NCBI GenBank assembly: GCA_963702525.1
Contig: CAVPCY010000021.1
Location: 136,287 to 200,286, forward strand
Source: CAVPCY01 sp963702525
GTDB lineage: Bacteria; Actinomycetota; Coriobacteriia; Anaerosomatales; PHET01
Direction of reading: 5' to 3'
Length of the DNA stretch: 64,000 nt
Shown: positions 42,022 to 52,525 of the stretch, one piece after another
Position numbering within the stretch: the stretch's first letter is position 1
Layout: every line of letters starts with the position of its first letter
The notes under the pieces: generated by a model
Databases searched by the model: none
What the model saw: the letters and a program-made list of their open reading frames with translations, nothing else
Told to the model about the DNA's origin: nothing
Translations under genes and position numbers: made by a program

Positions 42022-42879
42022 TCACCACAGCGGCGGCTGGGAGAAGCCGGGCTCCGCCCGGTCGCGCTCCCACAGGCGGTCGCGGGGCGGTACGCGGCGG
42101 GGCAGCACGCCCAGGGCGACGAGGGCCGGCCGGTACTCGTAGCGCAGCGTGACGCACTCGCTCGGCTCGCTCTCGGGGTCGAAGCTCACCAGCACCACGG
42201 GGTCGTGCGCGCGGTCGCCCCAGCCGGTGCCCGGGTAGGCGCGGGCCTGCGCGTCGGCGTGTCGCTTCGGGGCCGTCCCCTCGGCCGAGTCGCGGGCCGC
42301 CTCGTTCGCGGGCGCCGCGCTGCGGCCGGCCGCGTCGCTCTCCGACTCGACGGGCGCGGGGCGTGCCGGCTGCTCCTGCCGCGGGGCCGAGCGCACGAAC
42401 GCGCGGCGCTCGTGGTAGGCCGCGATCTCGATCCAGCCCATCTTCTCGTTGGCCTTGGCGGAGCGTGCGGCGTAGGAGGCCCGCTCGTCCACGAAGGTGA
42501 ACTGCCTCACCTCCTGGAGCGAGGTGCGCCAGCCCTGGACGCTCGTCCGCTGCCAGGGGTCGAGGACGTACATGCGGCCGCGGCCCGTCTCGCGCTCGCC
42601 GCTGATGGCGTTGAGGCCGTCCACGGTGAGGACGACGCCCACGCGCTCGCCGGTGCGATTCGCCAGAGCGACGGAGTAGCGGCAGCCCTTGCGGGCCTCG
42701 ATGTAGTAGCGGCCCGAGCCGTCGGGCGCCGGGTAGAGCGCGGCCGCTCGGCCGTCCAGCTCGACGGACACCGCCACCAGCGCGGCCGCCGTCTCGGGAA
42801 GGCCCTGGGGGAGGGCGGGGGTGGCCCCCGCCAGGGCGGCGAGCGTCATCAGGAACGGCGCGATCCGCAAGCGGTCCAT
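42022..42879 (-). CDS. Secreted protein of unknown function
   Basis: A signal peptide (APFLMTLAALAGATPALPQG) is followed by a beta-rich domain (SGRYYIEARKGCRYSVALAN, RVGVVLTVDGLNAISGERE, MYVLDPWQRTSVQGWR, FTFVDERASYAARSAKANEK). A low-complexity Ala/Glu/Arg linker and a short C-terminal domain with VTLRYEYRPALVALGVLP follow. I recognise no catalytic motif. The gene is intact. The layout suggests a periplasmic or extracellular carbohydrate-binding-like or scaffold role (weak inference). Confidence 0.7.
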   Translation of the reverse strand: MDRLRIAPFLMTLAALAGATPALPQGLPETAAALVAVSVELDGRAAALYPAPDGSGRYYIEARKGCRYSVALANRTGERVGVVLTVDGLNAISGERETGRGRMYVLDPWQRTSVQGWRTSLQEVRQFTFVDERASYAARSAKANEKMGWIEIAAYHERRAFVRSAPRQEQPARPAPVESESDAAGRSAAPANEAARDSAEGTAPKRHADAQARAYPGTGWGDRAHDPVVLVSFDPESEPSECVTLRYEYRPALVALGVLPRRVPPRDRLWERDRAEPGFSQPPLW

Positions 42880-43009
42880 CTCGTCACCTCGCTCGTTTCG
42901 GGCCGGCGGGTGCCGGCCTCTCGACAGCGTTACCGGCGAGCGGGGTGGCGTATTCCCGTGGCGACGGCCGAGAGGGGCGCCCCGGGGAGGCGGTGAGGCG
43001 GTCGGCCGG

Positions 43010-44615
43010 TCAGGCCTGTCGGCGCAGGACGACGAACGTGTGGTCGTCGGCCCGCCGCGCGCCGCCGAGGCTCTCCTCGGCCGCCGACTGCAATGCCGCC
43101 AGGAGCGCCGAGGCGGAGCTGCCGCCCGTGGCGCGGACGGCCGCCGCCAGCCGCTCGGGGCCGAGCTCGCTCGCCGCCGCGCGCGCCGCTTCCATGACGC
43201 CGTCCGACAGCAGGACGAGCACGTCGCCGGGGCCGAGCGATGTCCGTCCTTCGCCCCACGTGACGTCCGCGAACGCCCCGAGGATGGTCCCGGTCGCTTC
43301 GAGGACCTCCTGGCCGTCGCCGGCGCGTACCACGAGGGGCCCGGCGTGGCCCGCGTTCACCCAGAGCACTTCGCCCGTCGTGGTGTCGACGCGAGCGAGG
43401 AAGAGGGTGGCGAAGCGGTTCGCGGGCACCGTCTGGCGGAGGTTGTCGTTGACGCGGGCCACGATCCGGGGGAGCGGCTCTTCCTCGCGCCACAGCGCGC
43501 GCACCGCGGCGCGCAGCGAGGCCATGAGCAGCGCGGCGGCTAGGCCCTTTCCGGCCACGTCGCCGAGCGCCAGGAGCAGGCCGCCGGCGTCGGGGCTGAA
43601 GTCGTAGTAGTCCGCCCCGACCGCGCTGCACAGGCGGCTCGAGCCCGCCAGCTCCCAGCCCGGCAGCGCGGGCGTCTCCTCGGGGAGCAGGCTCTCCTGG
43701 ATGCGCGCCGCGCCGCGCAGGTCCTCGTCCAGGTGGCGCTTGTCGACGTTCTCCTCGCGCAGCCGCAGGCTCTCCAGCCGGCTCGCCGCGAGGTTCGCGA
43801 CGGCGGTCACGACGCGCAGGTGCTCCTCGTTGAACGGCGAGGGGTCGGCGGGGCCCTCGAGGGCCACGCAGCCGGCGATGCGCTCGGGGTGCGGCGCGGC
43901 GCCGCTGAACCACAGCGGCGCGCAGAGCACCGACCGGACGCTGCCGTCTTCAGCCGCGACGCGCGGCGCGATGAACGCCGCCTGGGTGCGCAGCACCCGC
44001 TCGGCGACCGCGGGGTCCAAGGCCACGGGCGGGGGAACGTCGATCGCGCGCACGGCGGCCAGGACCCACGAGGGCGGCTGGCCCTCGAGGAGGGCCACCA
44101 GGCCCCGGTGCGCGGGGACGGCCTCGAGGAGGTGGACGAGGAGCGTCTCGAGGAGGACCTCGGGGGAGGGTGTGGCCACCACCGCCGCCGCGGCGCGGGT
44201 CAGCACGCCGAGGACCCGGCTCTGGCGCGCCAGGGCGCCGGCCTCGAGGCCCGAGCGCGTGGCGAGATCGGTGATGTCGCGCAGCCGCGCCCCGGCCGTG
44301 GCCAGCCCGGGGTCGGAGGGCGCCGCGGCGTCGCGGAAGACGAGGACCCAGTCGGACATCCCGACCTGGTCCCCGTCGTGAAGCGGTTCTTCGCGCTGCA
44401 ACGCGGATGCCGTTGAGGCGGGTGCCGTTGAGGCTGCCGAGGTCCCGCAGCACCCAGCCCTGCGGCCCGTGGACGATCTCGGCGTGGCGCCGCGAGAGCA
44501 GCACGTCGGGCAGGATCAGGTCGCACTCGTGCGCGCGGCCGAGCACCACGCGATCGCCGCGCAGGGCGAAGAACTCGCTCGGCCCGTCCCCCGACGCCAG
44601 TCGCAGGTGTGGCAC
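43010..44615 (-). CDS. FHA-GAF-SpoIIE serine/threonine phosphatase (one frameshift)
   Basis: The FHA domain at the N-terminus (VVLGRAHECDLILPDVLLSR, then RHAEI and LRDLGSLNGTRLNG) is followed by a GAF domain (VLLETLLVHLLEAVPAHRGL, PFNEEHLRVVTAVANLAASR). A complete SpoIIE/PP2C domain then shows GADYYDF, LALGDVAGKGLAAALLMA, LLSDGVMEAARA and RADDHTFVVLR. All metal-binding aspartates are present. FHA reads phosphothreonine, GAF senses a ligand, and the phosphatase probably releases an anti-sigma antagonist. A frameshift near 44,395 lies within the FHA region. The gene is upstream of nothing obvious; its target is not in the window. Confidence 0.88.
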
Positions 44616-44633
44616 GCCCTCTCCTTCCCCTCG

Positions 44634-46507
44634 CTACCAGGCGATCCCGTAGTCCTCGCCGTGGTGGCTCGACCCGCCCCACATCGTCCCGTGCGCCCGG
44701 TCGAAGAAGACCGCGTTGATGGGGCCGGACGTGATCGGCTCGAACGCCAGCGTGTAGCCCATGGCCTCGAGTTCTTTGCGCACGGCCTCGGGCGTCGAGG
44801 CGGCGAGGGTGAGGTGCCCGGGACGCGACTCGTGGGAACCGAAGGTGCTGCGCAGCTGGTGGCTGTTGACGTTCGGGGCTTCCGCCGCCTGCTGGACGTT
44901 CATGCCGAACTCGACGACGTTCAGGAAGAACTGGAGCAGGTTCTGGTCCTGGGTGTCGGCGCCCTGGACGGCGAAGGCCAGGTGCGGCTGGCCGTCCTTC
45001 ATCGAGAGCGTCGGGGTGAGCGTCACCCGCGGCTGCTTGCCGGGCGCGAGCACGTTGTAGGGGTTCTCACGCTCGTCGAGCACGAAGGCCTGCAGGCGCT
45101 GGCTGAGGCCGATGCCGGTTCGTCCGGCGATGACCGCCGGGTTCCAGGCGCCGCTCGGCGTCATCGAGACGACCCAGCCCTCGGCGTCCGCCGCGATCAC
45201 GGACGTCGTCCCCACCTGGGCGGCCTCGTCGCCGGGCGCAGAGGCGACGGGGCGGTCGTGCTCCGGGAGGCCGGTCTTCTCCCCGGGCACCGTGTGCCAC
45301 GCGTCGAGGAAGCCCTGGAACGGGTTCTGGCCTCCCTGGAAGGGATAGGGGTCGCCGGGCCGGACGTCGGGATCGTTCCGCTCCGCGCGCATCCCGGCGA
45401 AGCGCTGCTTCGCGTACTCCTTCGAGAGGAGCCCGGCCACCGGCTCCTCGGGCGGGAAGGCCGGGTCGCCGTAGTAGAAGTCGCGGTCGGCGAACGCCAT
45501 GGCTCATGGCCTGGTAGACGGTGTGGATGTAGCGGGGGGAGTTATACCCCATCGACTTCAGGTCGGCGTTCTCGAGGACGTTGAGGGCCTGGAGCATCGC
45601 CGGGCCCTGCGTCCAGACCGTGAGCTTGTAGACGTCGATGCCCTTGTACGTGGTCTTGACCGGCTCCTCCAGCTTCACCCGCCAGCGGGCGAGGTCGTCC
45701 GCCGTGATGAGCCCGCCCTGCTCCTGCGTGCCGCGGACGAGCTCCTGGGCGATGTCGCCGCGGTAGAAGCGGTCGTGGGCGGCCTGGAGCGCCTCCTTGC
45801 GGCTCTTGCCCGCGGCGAGAGCCGTCTGCTCCGCCTCGACCAGCTTCCGCAGGGTCGCCGCGAGGTCCTTCTGGACGAACACCTCGCCCGCCACCGGCGC
45901 CTCGCGCGCCTCGCCGGCGTGGGGGAGGAACACCGCCTTCGAGTAGGGCCAGCCGGAGAGCCGCTTCTTCTCCCGCTCGAGCGCGTTCGCGAGCTGGGCC
46001 TCGATCGGGTAGCCGTCGGCCATCTGGATCGCCGGCTCGAGCACGTCTTTCAGGCTCAAGCGGCCGTACTCGGAGAGCATCGTGATGAGGCCGCCGGGAG
46101 TCCCCGGGGTCACGGCGGCGAGCGGCCCGTACTCCGGCGGGTAGGCGAGACCCTTCGCCTTGAAGAAGGCCGGCGTCGCCCCGGTCGGCGCGACGCCGAG
46201 GGCGTTGATGCCGATCACCTTCTTCGTGCGGGGGTCGTAGACGAGGGCCTGCGTCTCGCCGCCCCAGCCGAGCGTGTCCCACATCGTGCAGGCGGCGGCG
46301 AGCATGGCGCACGCGGCGTCCACGGCGTTGCCGCCCTTCGCGAACACGAGCGCGCCGGCGGTGGCGGCGAGCGGCTTGCCGGTGATCGCCACCCAGTGAC
46401 GGCCGTGGAGGACGGGCTTCACCGTCCGCGGCGACTGCGCGTGGGCGGTGGCCGCGGCCAGCGCGCCCATGAGCGACGACGAGGAGGACGAGCACGCCCG
46501 ATCGCAT
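44634..46507 (-). CDS. ggt: Gamma-glutamyltransferase family protein (frameshifted)
   Basis: The precursor begins with a signal peptide (MRSGVLVLLVV, then ALAAATAHAQ after a frameshift near 46,470). The large-subunit region has LAATAGALVFAKGGNAVDAA, the GYNSPRYIHTVYQAM segment and NPDVRPGDPYPF-like linkers. The small-subunit start is marked by the autocatalytic Thr in QVGTTSVIAADAEG. The protein cuts itself there and transfers or hydrolyses gamma-glutamyl groups such as in glutathione in the periplasm. A second frameshift is near 45,500. GGAGG precedes the ATG. Confidence 0.87.
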
Positions 46508-46552
46508 GGGTTCAGCCTCCGTGGCTCCGCCGCCTGGTGGTCGCGCAGCCTG

Positions 46553-46568
46553 GTCCAATCGGTTGGAC
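46553..46568. promoter_or_regulatory. Inverted repeat between divergent ggt and S46 genes
   Basis: GTCCAA and TTGGAC flank TCGG, forming a perfect six-base-arm palindrome in the 123-bp divergent promoter region. It could be an operator controlling both peptidase genes. Confidence 0.45.
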
Positions 46569-46630
46569 GAGGCTACCACGGCCCGGACGCAGATGCGCTT
46601 ATGATGGGCCGTTTCGAAGGAGACACCAAC

Positions 46631-48709
46631 ATGAAGAGCCATTCCGCCCGCCGCGCCGCCCTCCTGGCCGGCGTCCTCCTCGCCGCGCCCGCGCTGGCCG
46701 ACGAGGGCATGTGGACGTTCGACAACCCGCCGCTCGAAGCAGCTGAAGGAGAAGCACGGCTTCGAGCCGACGAAGGAGTGGCTCGACAAGGTGCGCCTCG
46801 CCTCCGTGCGCTTCATGGACGGCGGCTCGGGCTCCTTCGTCTCGCCCGACGGCCTCATGATCACGAACCACCACGTGGGCCTCGGCTGCATCCAGAACGT
46901 CTCGAGCGCCGAGAACGACTTCGTGAAGACCGGCTTCTACGCGGCCACGCGGGAGAAGGAAGCCGCGTGCCCGGGCTACGAGGTGAACGTCCTCACGGCG
47001 ATGGAGGACGTGACGGCCAGGGTGCAGGGCGCCGTGAAGCCGCAGATGTCGGACGCCGAGGCGCGCGAGGCGCGCAAGGCCGTCGACCGCCGCGATCGAG
47101 AACGAGTGCAGCGCGCGCACGAAGCTGCGCTGCAACGTGGTGAGCCTGTACCAGGGCGGCGAGTACCAGCTCTACCAGTACCGGAAGTACACCGACGTGC
47201 GGCTCGTCTTCGCCCCGGAGCAGTCGATGGCCTTCTTCGGCGGCGACCCCGACAACTTCACCTTCCCCCGCCACGACCTCGACATCTGCCTGATGCGGGC
47301 CTACGAGAACGGCAAGCCGGTCGTGCCGGCGTCGTACCTGCGCTGGACGGCGAAGGGGGTGAGCGACGGCGACCTCGTGCTTCGTGTCCGGGCACCCCGG
47401 CTCGACCTCGCGGCTCGGAGACGATGGCCCGCCTCGAGTACCTGCGCGACCAGGCCCTGGCCCTTCCGCCTGGAGATGTTCAAGCGCCGGCTCGCCGCCC
47501 TGCACGCGTACGCGGCCCTCGGCGAGGAGCAGAAGCGGCGGGCCCTCGGCCAGATCTTCGGCTACGAGAACTCGCAGAAGGCGCTGGGCGGCTACTACGC
47601 CGCGCTCCTCGACACGAAGGCGATGGCGGCGAAGGGCGGAGGAGGAGAAGGCCCTGCGCGCGAAGGTGGCGGCGGACCCCGCCCTCGCCGCAGCCGATCG
47701 GCGACCCCTGGGCCACGGTCGTCGGGCGTCCAGGAGAAGCTCGCCCCGCGCGCCATGGAGGCGCGGCTCGTCGGCTTCGGCGGATCGCAGCTGCTGGGGA
47801 TCGCCGGCCAGATCGTGCAGTACGTCGCCGAGGTGAAGAAGCCGAACGAGAGGCGCTACGAGGAGTACGTGGACGCGAACCTCGACTCGCTCCGGAACGA
47901 GCTGCTCTCGCCGGCCCCGATCCACGCGGACCTCGAGGTGGTGACGCTCACCGACCAGCTCCAGCTCGCCCTCGACAAGCTCGGCCCCGAGCACGCCTTC
48001 GTCGAGCGGCGCTCGACGGGAAGGCGCCGGCCGAGGCGGCGAAGGCGGCCGTCGCGGGCACGAAGCTCCAGGACCCCGCGGCGCGCCAGGCGCTCCTCGA
48101 CGGCGGGGAGGCCGCGGCTGTGGCCGCCTCGACCGACTCGATGATCGTGCTGGCCCGTCGGCTCGACCCGATGGCCCGCGACACGCGCCGGTTCCTCGAG
48201 GACGAGGTGGACGCCCCGACCACCCGCGCGATGGAGAAGATCGCCCAGGCGCGCTGGAAGGCCTACGGGCGGACGGTCTCGCCCGACGCCACCTTCACGC
48301 TGCGCCTCTCGTACGGCACGGTGAAGGGCTTCCCGGCCGAGGGCACCGAGGTCGCGCCGTTCACCACCTTCTACGGCCTCTTCGACCGCTCGCTGTCGCA
48401 CGGCGGCAAGGCGCCGTGGGAGCTGCCCGCGCGCTGGAAGGAGAAGGTGCCCGCGATCGACGGCTCGGTGCCGCTGAACTTCGTCTCGACGAACGACATC
48501 ATCGGCGGCAACTCGGGCAGCCCGGTCGTGGACCGCGCCGGCGACTTCGTGGGCATCATCTTCGACGGCAACATCCAGAGCCTGGCCTGGGACTACTACT
48601 TCACGACGAGCAGGGCCGCGCGGTGGCGGTCGACGCGCGGGGCATCCTGGAGGCGCTCCGCAAGGTCTACGGAGCCGACGACCTCGTCCGTGAGCTGACG
48701 GCCCGCTGA
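46631..48709 (+). CDS. S46-family dipeptidyl-peptidase (DPP7/DPP11-like, frameshifted)
   Basis: A signal peptide (SARRAALLAGVLLAAPALAD) is followed by the family start DEGMWTFDNPP. The S46 signature appears next: the catalytic His in LMITNHHVG, the Asp in FTFPRHDLDICLMR and the catalytic Ser in GGNSGSPVVDRAG. These enzymes clip dipeptides from N-termini in the periplasm and are found in Gram-negative bacteria. About ten frame changes occur (near 46,737, 47,090, 47,380, 47,400, 47,460, 47,640, 47,695, 47,730, 48,010 and 48,610), the worst gene in the window. GGAG lies before the ATG. Length of about 690 residues fits the family. Confidence 0.87.
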
Positions 48710-48719
48710 TCACGGCGGC

Positions 48720-49508
48720 CTACTTGCCGATCTGCTCGAAGGGCACGTTGAGGATCGGGTACTCGCGCCAGTCGCGGTAGTCGAAGTGCCACCACTCCGA
48801 CTCGAAGACGGTGAAGCCCTCCTTCTCCATCGCGGAGCGGAGGAGGTCGCGCAGGCGGCGCGGCTCCGGTGCGCCGCCGGCCCAGTCCGGGTAGGCGCGC
48901 TCGGTCATCTCGTCGTAGAGGCTCGGCATCTCGACCGCCCTCCCGTCGGAGAGGCGGTAGAGCGTCAGGTCCACCGCGCAGCCCCGGTTGTGCCGCGAGC
49001 CCTTCGCGGGGTCGGCCACGAAGTCACGCTTGTCTTTCGGGGTGGCCTCCCAGAAGACCTTCGTCACCCACCACGGCCGGTAGGCGTCGTGGACGAGGAG
49101 CCCGTGGCCGGTGTCCGCGAGGGCCCGGTGGGCCCGCAGCAGCGCTTCGGCCGCCGGCCGCTGCAGGAAGGCCCGCGCCTCGTCGTAGACCGGGGTCGAG
49201 AGGAAGTTGTCGCCGGTGGCGTACCGGATGTCGAGCCGGATGGTGGGGTCGAGCGAGGTGAGCTCCACCAGATCGACGGGGCGGAAAGGGCCGGCCTCCG
49301 GGGGCGGGGAGGCCGCGAGCGCTTCGAGTCGGAGCTCGGCCACGGGACGCAGGGGCGTGATGCGGAAGATGCCGGGCCGCTGATCGGCCCGGACCTGCGG
49401 CGAGGGGTGGGCCAGGCAGGCGAGCGCCAGGCCCGCCGCGCCGAGCGCCCTCAGGCTCCGCCGTCGACCACGCTGTTCGAAGGCCGGGCTTGCCAGCGTC
49501 ATCGCCAC
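48720..49508 (-). CDS. D-Ala-D-Ala dipeptidase, VanX/DdpX type (M15D)
   Basis: The 262-residue exported protein has an N-terminal signal (ALGAAGLALACLA) and the VanX zinc motif: H173 and D180 in SRHNRGCAVDLTL, then E238 and H241 in ESEWWHFDY. R144 in DAYRPWW is also as expected. The enzyme cleaves D-Ala-D-Ala dipeptides, recycling cell-wall material, or gives vancomycin resistance when paired with VanH/VanA (not present here). The gene is intact and is convergent with the S46 gene. Confidence 0.9.
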   Translation of the reverse strand: MAMTLASPAFEQRGRRRSLRALGAAGLALACLAHPSPQVRADQRPGIFRITPLRPVAELRLEALAASPPPEAGPFRPVDLVELTSLDPTIRLDIRYATGDNFLSTPVYDEARAFLQRPAAEALLRAHRALADTGHGLLVHDAYRPWWVTKVFWEATPKDKRDFVADPAKGSRHNRGCAVDLTLYRLSDGRAVEMPSLYDEMTERAYPDWAGGAPEPRRLRDLLRSAMEKEGFTVFESEWWHFDYRDWREYPILNVPFEQIGK

Positions 49509-49540
49509 CTCCGCTCTTTCGAGGGCTAAGATTGTCGCCC

Positions 49541-50663
49541 ATGGCGTCCCGCTGGCTCTCGGCTTTCGAGTCCGACCTGCCGCGGCTCGTCCGCGACCTC
49601 GAGACGCTCGTGCGCCTCGAGAGCCCGAGCGGGGACGCCGCCCGCGTCTCGCAGCTCGCGGCCTGGGTCCACGACACCCTTCGCGAGAGGGGCGTTCCCG
49701 CGGAGCTGCGCCCCTGCCCGTCGCGCGGGGACGCCCTGCTGGCCTCGGTCGCCTTCCGGGAGGGGGGCACGCTGCTCCTCGGCCACCTGGACACCGTCTG
49801 GCCGGTGGGGACGCTCGCCGAGATGCCCTGGCGGCTCGACGGGGGCCGCGCGCACGGCCCCGGAGTCTTCGACATGAAGGCCGGCATCGTCGTCGGCATG
49901 GCCGTGCTGACCGCCATGGTTCGCGAGTCGCGGCCCCAGCCGGTCTCGCTGCTGCTCGTGCCCGACGAGGAGGTGGGCTCGGGAGCCTCCCGCGAGCTGA
50001 CCCTGAGCGTGGCGCGCCGCCATCGCCGGGTGCTCGTCCTCGAGCCGTCGCAGGACGGGGCGGCCAAGGTGGCGCGGAAGGGCTGCGGCACCTTCGAGAT
50101 CCGCTTCCGCGGCCGGGCCGCGCACGCGGGCCTGGAGCCGGAGAAGGGTGCTTCGGCCTTGGCCGAGATGGCGCGGTTCGTCCTCTTCCTGGAGAGCGTC
50201 GCCGAGCCGGCCAGCGGCACGACGCTCACCGCGAGTGTCGCCCGGGCCGGCGGCGCGACGAACGTCGTCCCGGAAGCGGCGGAGCTGATGGTGGACGCCC
50301 GGGCCTGGACGCGCGAAGAGGCCGAGCGCGTGACCGAGGCGATCCGCGGCTACCGCCCGGTCGACCCGGGGGTGAGCCTCTCCGTCGAGAGCGGCTTCGA
50401 CCGCCCGCCCCTCGAGCCCACGGTCGCTTCCGACGCGCTCTTCGACACGACCCGGCGGCTGGCCGCGGACCTGGGCTTCGAGCTGGGCGCGGCCCGGGTG
50501 GGCGGGGCCTCGGACGGCAACCTCACGGCTGCCGCCGGGATCCCCACCCTCGACGGCCTCGGGCCGCGCGGGGGCGGGGCGCACGCCCGCGACGAGCACG
50601 TGCTCGTCGCGGACCTGCCGGTGCGGGCGGCTCTCGCTGGCCGCGCTCGTCTCGGAAGCCTAG
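49541..50663 (+). CDS. M20-family peptidase (glutamate carboxypeptidase-like, one frameshift)
   Basis: M20 zinc motifs are present: H82-L-D84 (LLLGHLDTVW), D111 (GVFDMKAGIV), E143-E144 (PDEEVGSGAS) and the dimerisation-domain H in RGRAAHAGLEPEKGAS. The N-terminal part matches carboxypeptidase G2-like enzymes that remove C-terminal glutamate or similar residues. There is no signal peptide. A frameshift near 50,635 brings the frame to the stop at 50,661-50,663, which overlaps the htpX stop on the other strand. Confidence 0.88.
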
Positions 50664-51553
50664 GCCCGGCCCTCGAGGGCCGCGATCCTCTGCTCGAGCG
50701 GCGGGTGCGTCGAGAGGAGGGAGAGGAACCCCTTGCCGCCCGCGATCTTCATCGTGGCGTACTCGGGGTTCGACTGGTCCACCGGGACCTGCTGGGTCAT
50801 CAGGCGCCGGAGCGCGGAGACCATGCTGCCGCGGCCGGCGAGGGCGGCGCCCCCCGCGTCCGCCCGGAACTCGCGCTGGCGCGAGAACCAGGAGGTGATC
50901 ATCGAGCCGATGAGGCCGAAGGCGATCTGGGCGGCGATGAAGACGAGCTGTCCCGCGATCATCCCGAGGAAGGACGGCCGGCGGTCCTCGCTCGAAGACA
51001 GCGCGTTGCGGGCGATCATGGCCACGATGTGCGAGAGGTAGAGGACGAACGCGTTCACGACACCCTGGAGGAGGGCCATGGTGACCATGTCGCCGTTGGC
51101 CACGTGCGCGATCTCGTGCGCCAGGACGCCCTCGATCTCCTGCTTGTTCATGGCCCGGAAGAGACCGGTCGACACCGCCACGAGGCTGCGCTTCTTCGAG
51201 GGCCCCGTGGCGAAGGCGTTCATCTCGGGCGAGTCGTAGACCCCGACCTCGGGCATCGGCAGGTTGGCCTGCTGGGCGAGGCGGGACACGGTGGCGTAGA
51301 GCCACTGAGCGTCGGCGTCGCGACTGTCGGGGGTGACGAGCTTCACGCCCATCGCCCTCTTGGCCATCCAGCGGGAGATGAGGAGCGAGACGAACGAGGC
51401 CCCGAAGCCCCAGACCGCGCAGATGACGAGGAGGGTCCCGTGGCTTCCGGCCGCGCCGAGCACGCCCAGCTGGCCCAGGACGGCCAGGACGATCGAGACC
51501 ATCACCATGATGGCGATGTTCGTGAGGACGAAGAGGAAGACGCGCTTCACCAC
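50660..51553 (-). CDS. htpX: Membrane zinc protease HtpX
   Basis: Two N-terminal transmembrane helices (VFLFVLTNIAIMVMVSIVLA and LLVICAVWGFGASFVSLLIS) precede the HEIAH zinc motif (residues 146-150) within EGVLAHEIAHVANGDMVTM. Two further membrane segments and the third-ligand region (REFRADAGGAAL) follow. HtpX degrades misfolded inner-membrane proteins. The GTG at 51,553 has AGGAG seven bases upstream; the next codon is also GTG. The gene is intact. Confidence 0.92.
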   Translation of the reverse strand: MVKRVFLFVLTNIAIMVMVSIVLAVLGQLGVLGAAGSHGTLLVICAVWGFGASFVSLLISRWMAKRAMGVKLVTPDSRDADAQWLYATVSRLAQQANLPMPEVGVYDSPEMNAFATGPSKKRSLVAVSTGLFRAMNKQEIEGVLAHEIAHVANGDMVTMALLQGVVNAFVLYLSHIVAMIARNALSSSEDRRPSFLGMIAGQLVFIAAQIAFGLIGSMITSWFSRQREFRADAGGAALAGRGSMVSALRRLMTQQVPVDQSNPEYATMKIAGGKGFLSLLSTHPPLEQRIAALEGRA

Positions 51554-51649
51554 GAGAGATCTCCTTGAGAGGAACGCGGTCGGCCGGAGCCGACCCGCAA
51601 GAACCAGTCTAGCCGGGGCGCCGGGGCCCCGCAAGGCGCGATCGGCCCC

Positions 51650-52441
51650 TCAGGCCTCTTCCGCGCCGCCCCGCCAGGCGTGGGCGAAGCCGCGCTTCGA
51701 GCCGCGCACGAACGCGATCATCTCGTCCACGAGCGGGTCCTGGAGCGCCGCCATTCCCTCGAGGGCCGGCTCCAGGTGGAGGCCCGATCGCAGCAGCAGG
51801 CGGTAGGCCTCCTTGAGCGTCCGCAGCTGGGGCGCCGTCACCCCGGCGCGGCGCAGGCCCACCACGTTGAGGCCGCGGGCGCGCGCCGGGTGGCCGTCCG
51901 TGATCACGAACGGGAGGCAGTCCTGGGGCGCGCCGGCGTTGCCGCCGACCATGGCCAGCCGCCCCACCCGGCAGAACTGGTGGATGCCCGCGCCGCCGCC
52001 CAGGAACGCCCGCTCGCCGACCTCGACGTGGCCCGCCAGCATGACGTTGTTGGCGATGACGACGCGGTCGCCGATGCGGTTGTCGTGGGCCACGTGCACG
52101 TACGCCATCAGGAAGCAGTCGGAGCCCACCACGGTGGCCCCGCCGGCCTTCGTCGAGCGGTTGATGGTCACGCCCTCGCGGATGACGTTGCGGTCGCCGA
52201 CCACGAGGGCGGTCTCCTGGTCCTTGAAGGACAGGTCCTGCGGCTCGCCGCCCAGGACGGCGCCCTCGTGCACGCGGTTGCCGGCGCCCAGGGTGGTGAA
52301 CCGCTTGACCACGGCGTGGGCGCGGATCTCGCAACCGTCGCCGATCACGGTGCGCTCCTCGATCACGGCGCCGGGCCCGACGACGACACCCTGTCCGAGG
52401 CGCGCGTCCCGGGAGACGATCGCGGTGGCGTGCACGCTCAT
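51650..52441 (-). CDS. lpxA: Acyl-ACP--UDP-N-acetylglucosamine O-acyltransferase
   Basis: The protein is a left-handed beta-helix of hexapeptide repeats (VGPGAVIEERTVIGDGCEIR ...). It has the catalytic H119 in VHVAHDNRIGD (H125 in E. coli), and the C-terminal helical region. The LpxA-specific segment GEPQDLSFKDQETALVVGD is present. It performs the first step of lipid A synthesis and marks this part of the window as Gram-negative. It stands alone: no lpxD, fabZ or lpxB neighbour is seen. The start at 52,441 (MSVHATAIV) is preferred by homology. Confidence 0.94.
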   Translation of the reverse strand: MSVHATAIVSRDARLGQGVVVGPGAVIEERTVIGDGCEIRAHAVVKRFTTLGAGNRVHEGAVLGGEPQDLSFKDQETALVVGDRNVIREGVTINRSTKAGGATVVGSDCFLMAYVHVAHDNRIGDRVVIANNVMLAGHVEVGERAFLGGGAGIHQFCRVGRLAMVGGNAGAPQDCLPFVITDGHPARARGLNVVGLRRAGVTAPQLRTLKEAYRLLLRSGLHLEPALEGMAALQDPLVDEMIAFVRGSKRGFAHAWRGGAEEA

Positions 52442-52525
52442 GCCGCGCATTCTACGTCCGGGCCCGCGCGCGGGGCCAGGCCGGGCGCCCTTGCCCGCGT
52501 GGGGCTTCGGTGATAGCAGTCACGC

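Noticed and set aside
48720..49508. Vancomycin resistance cluster (vanHAX)
   Set aside because: Only the VanX-like dipeptidase is present; no vanH or vanA neighbour.
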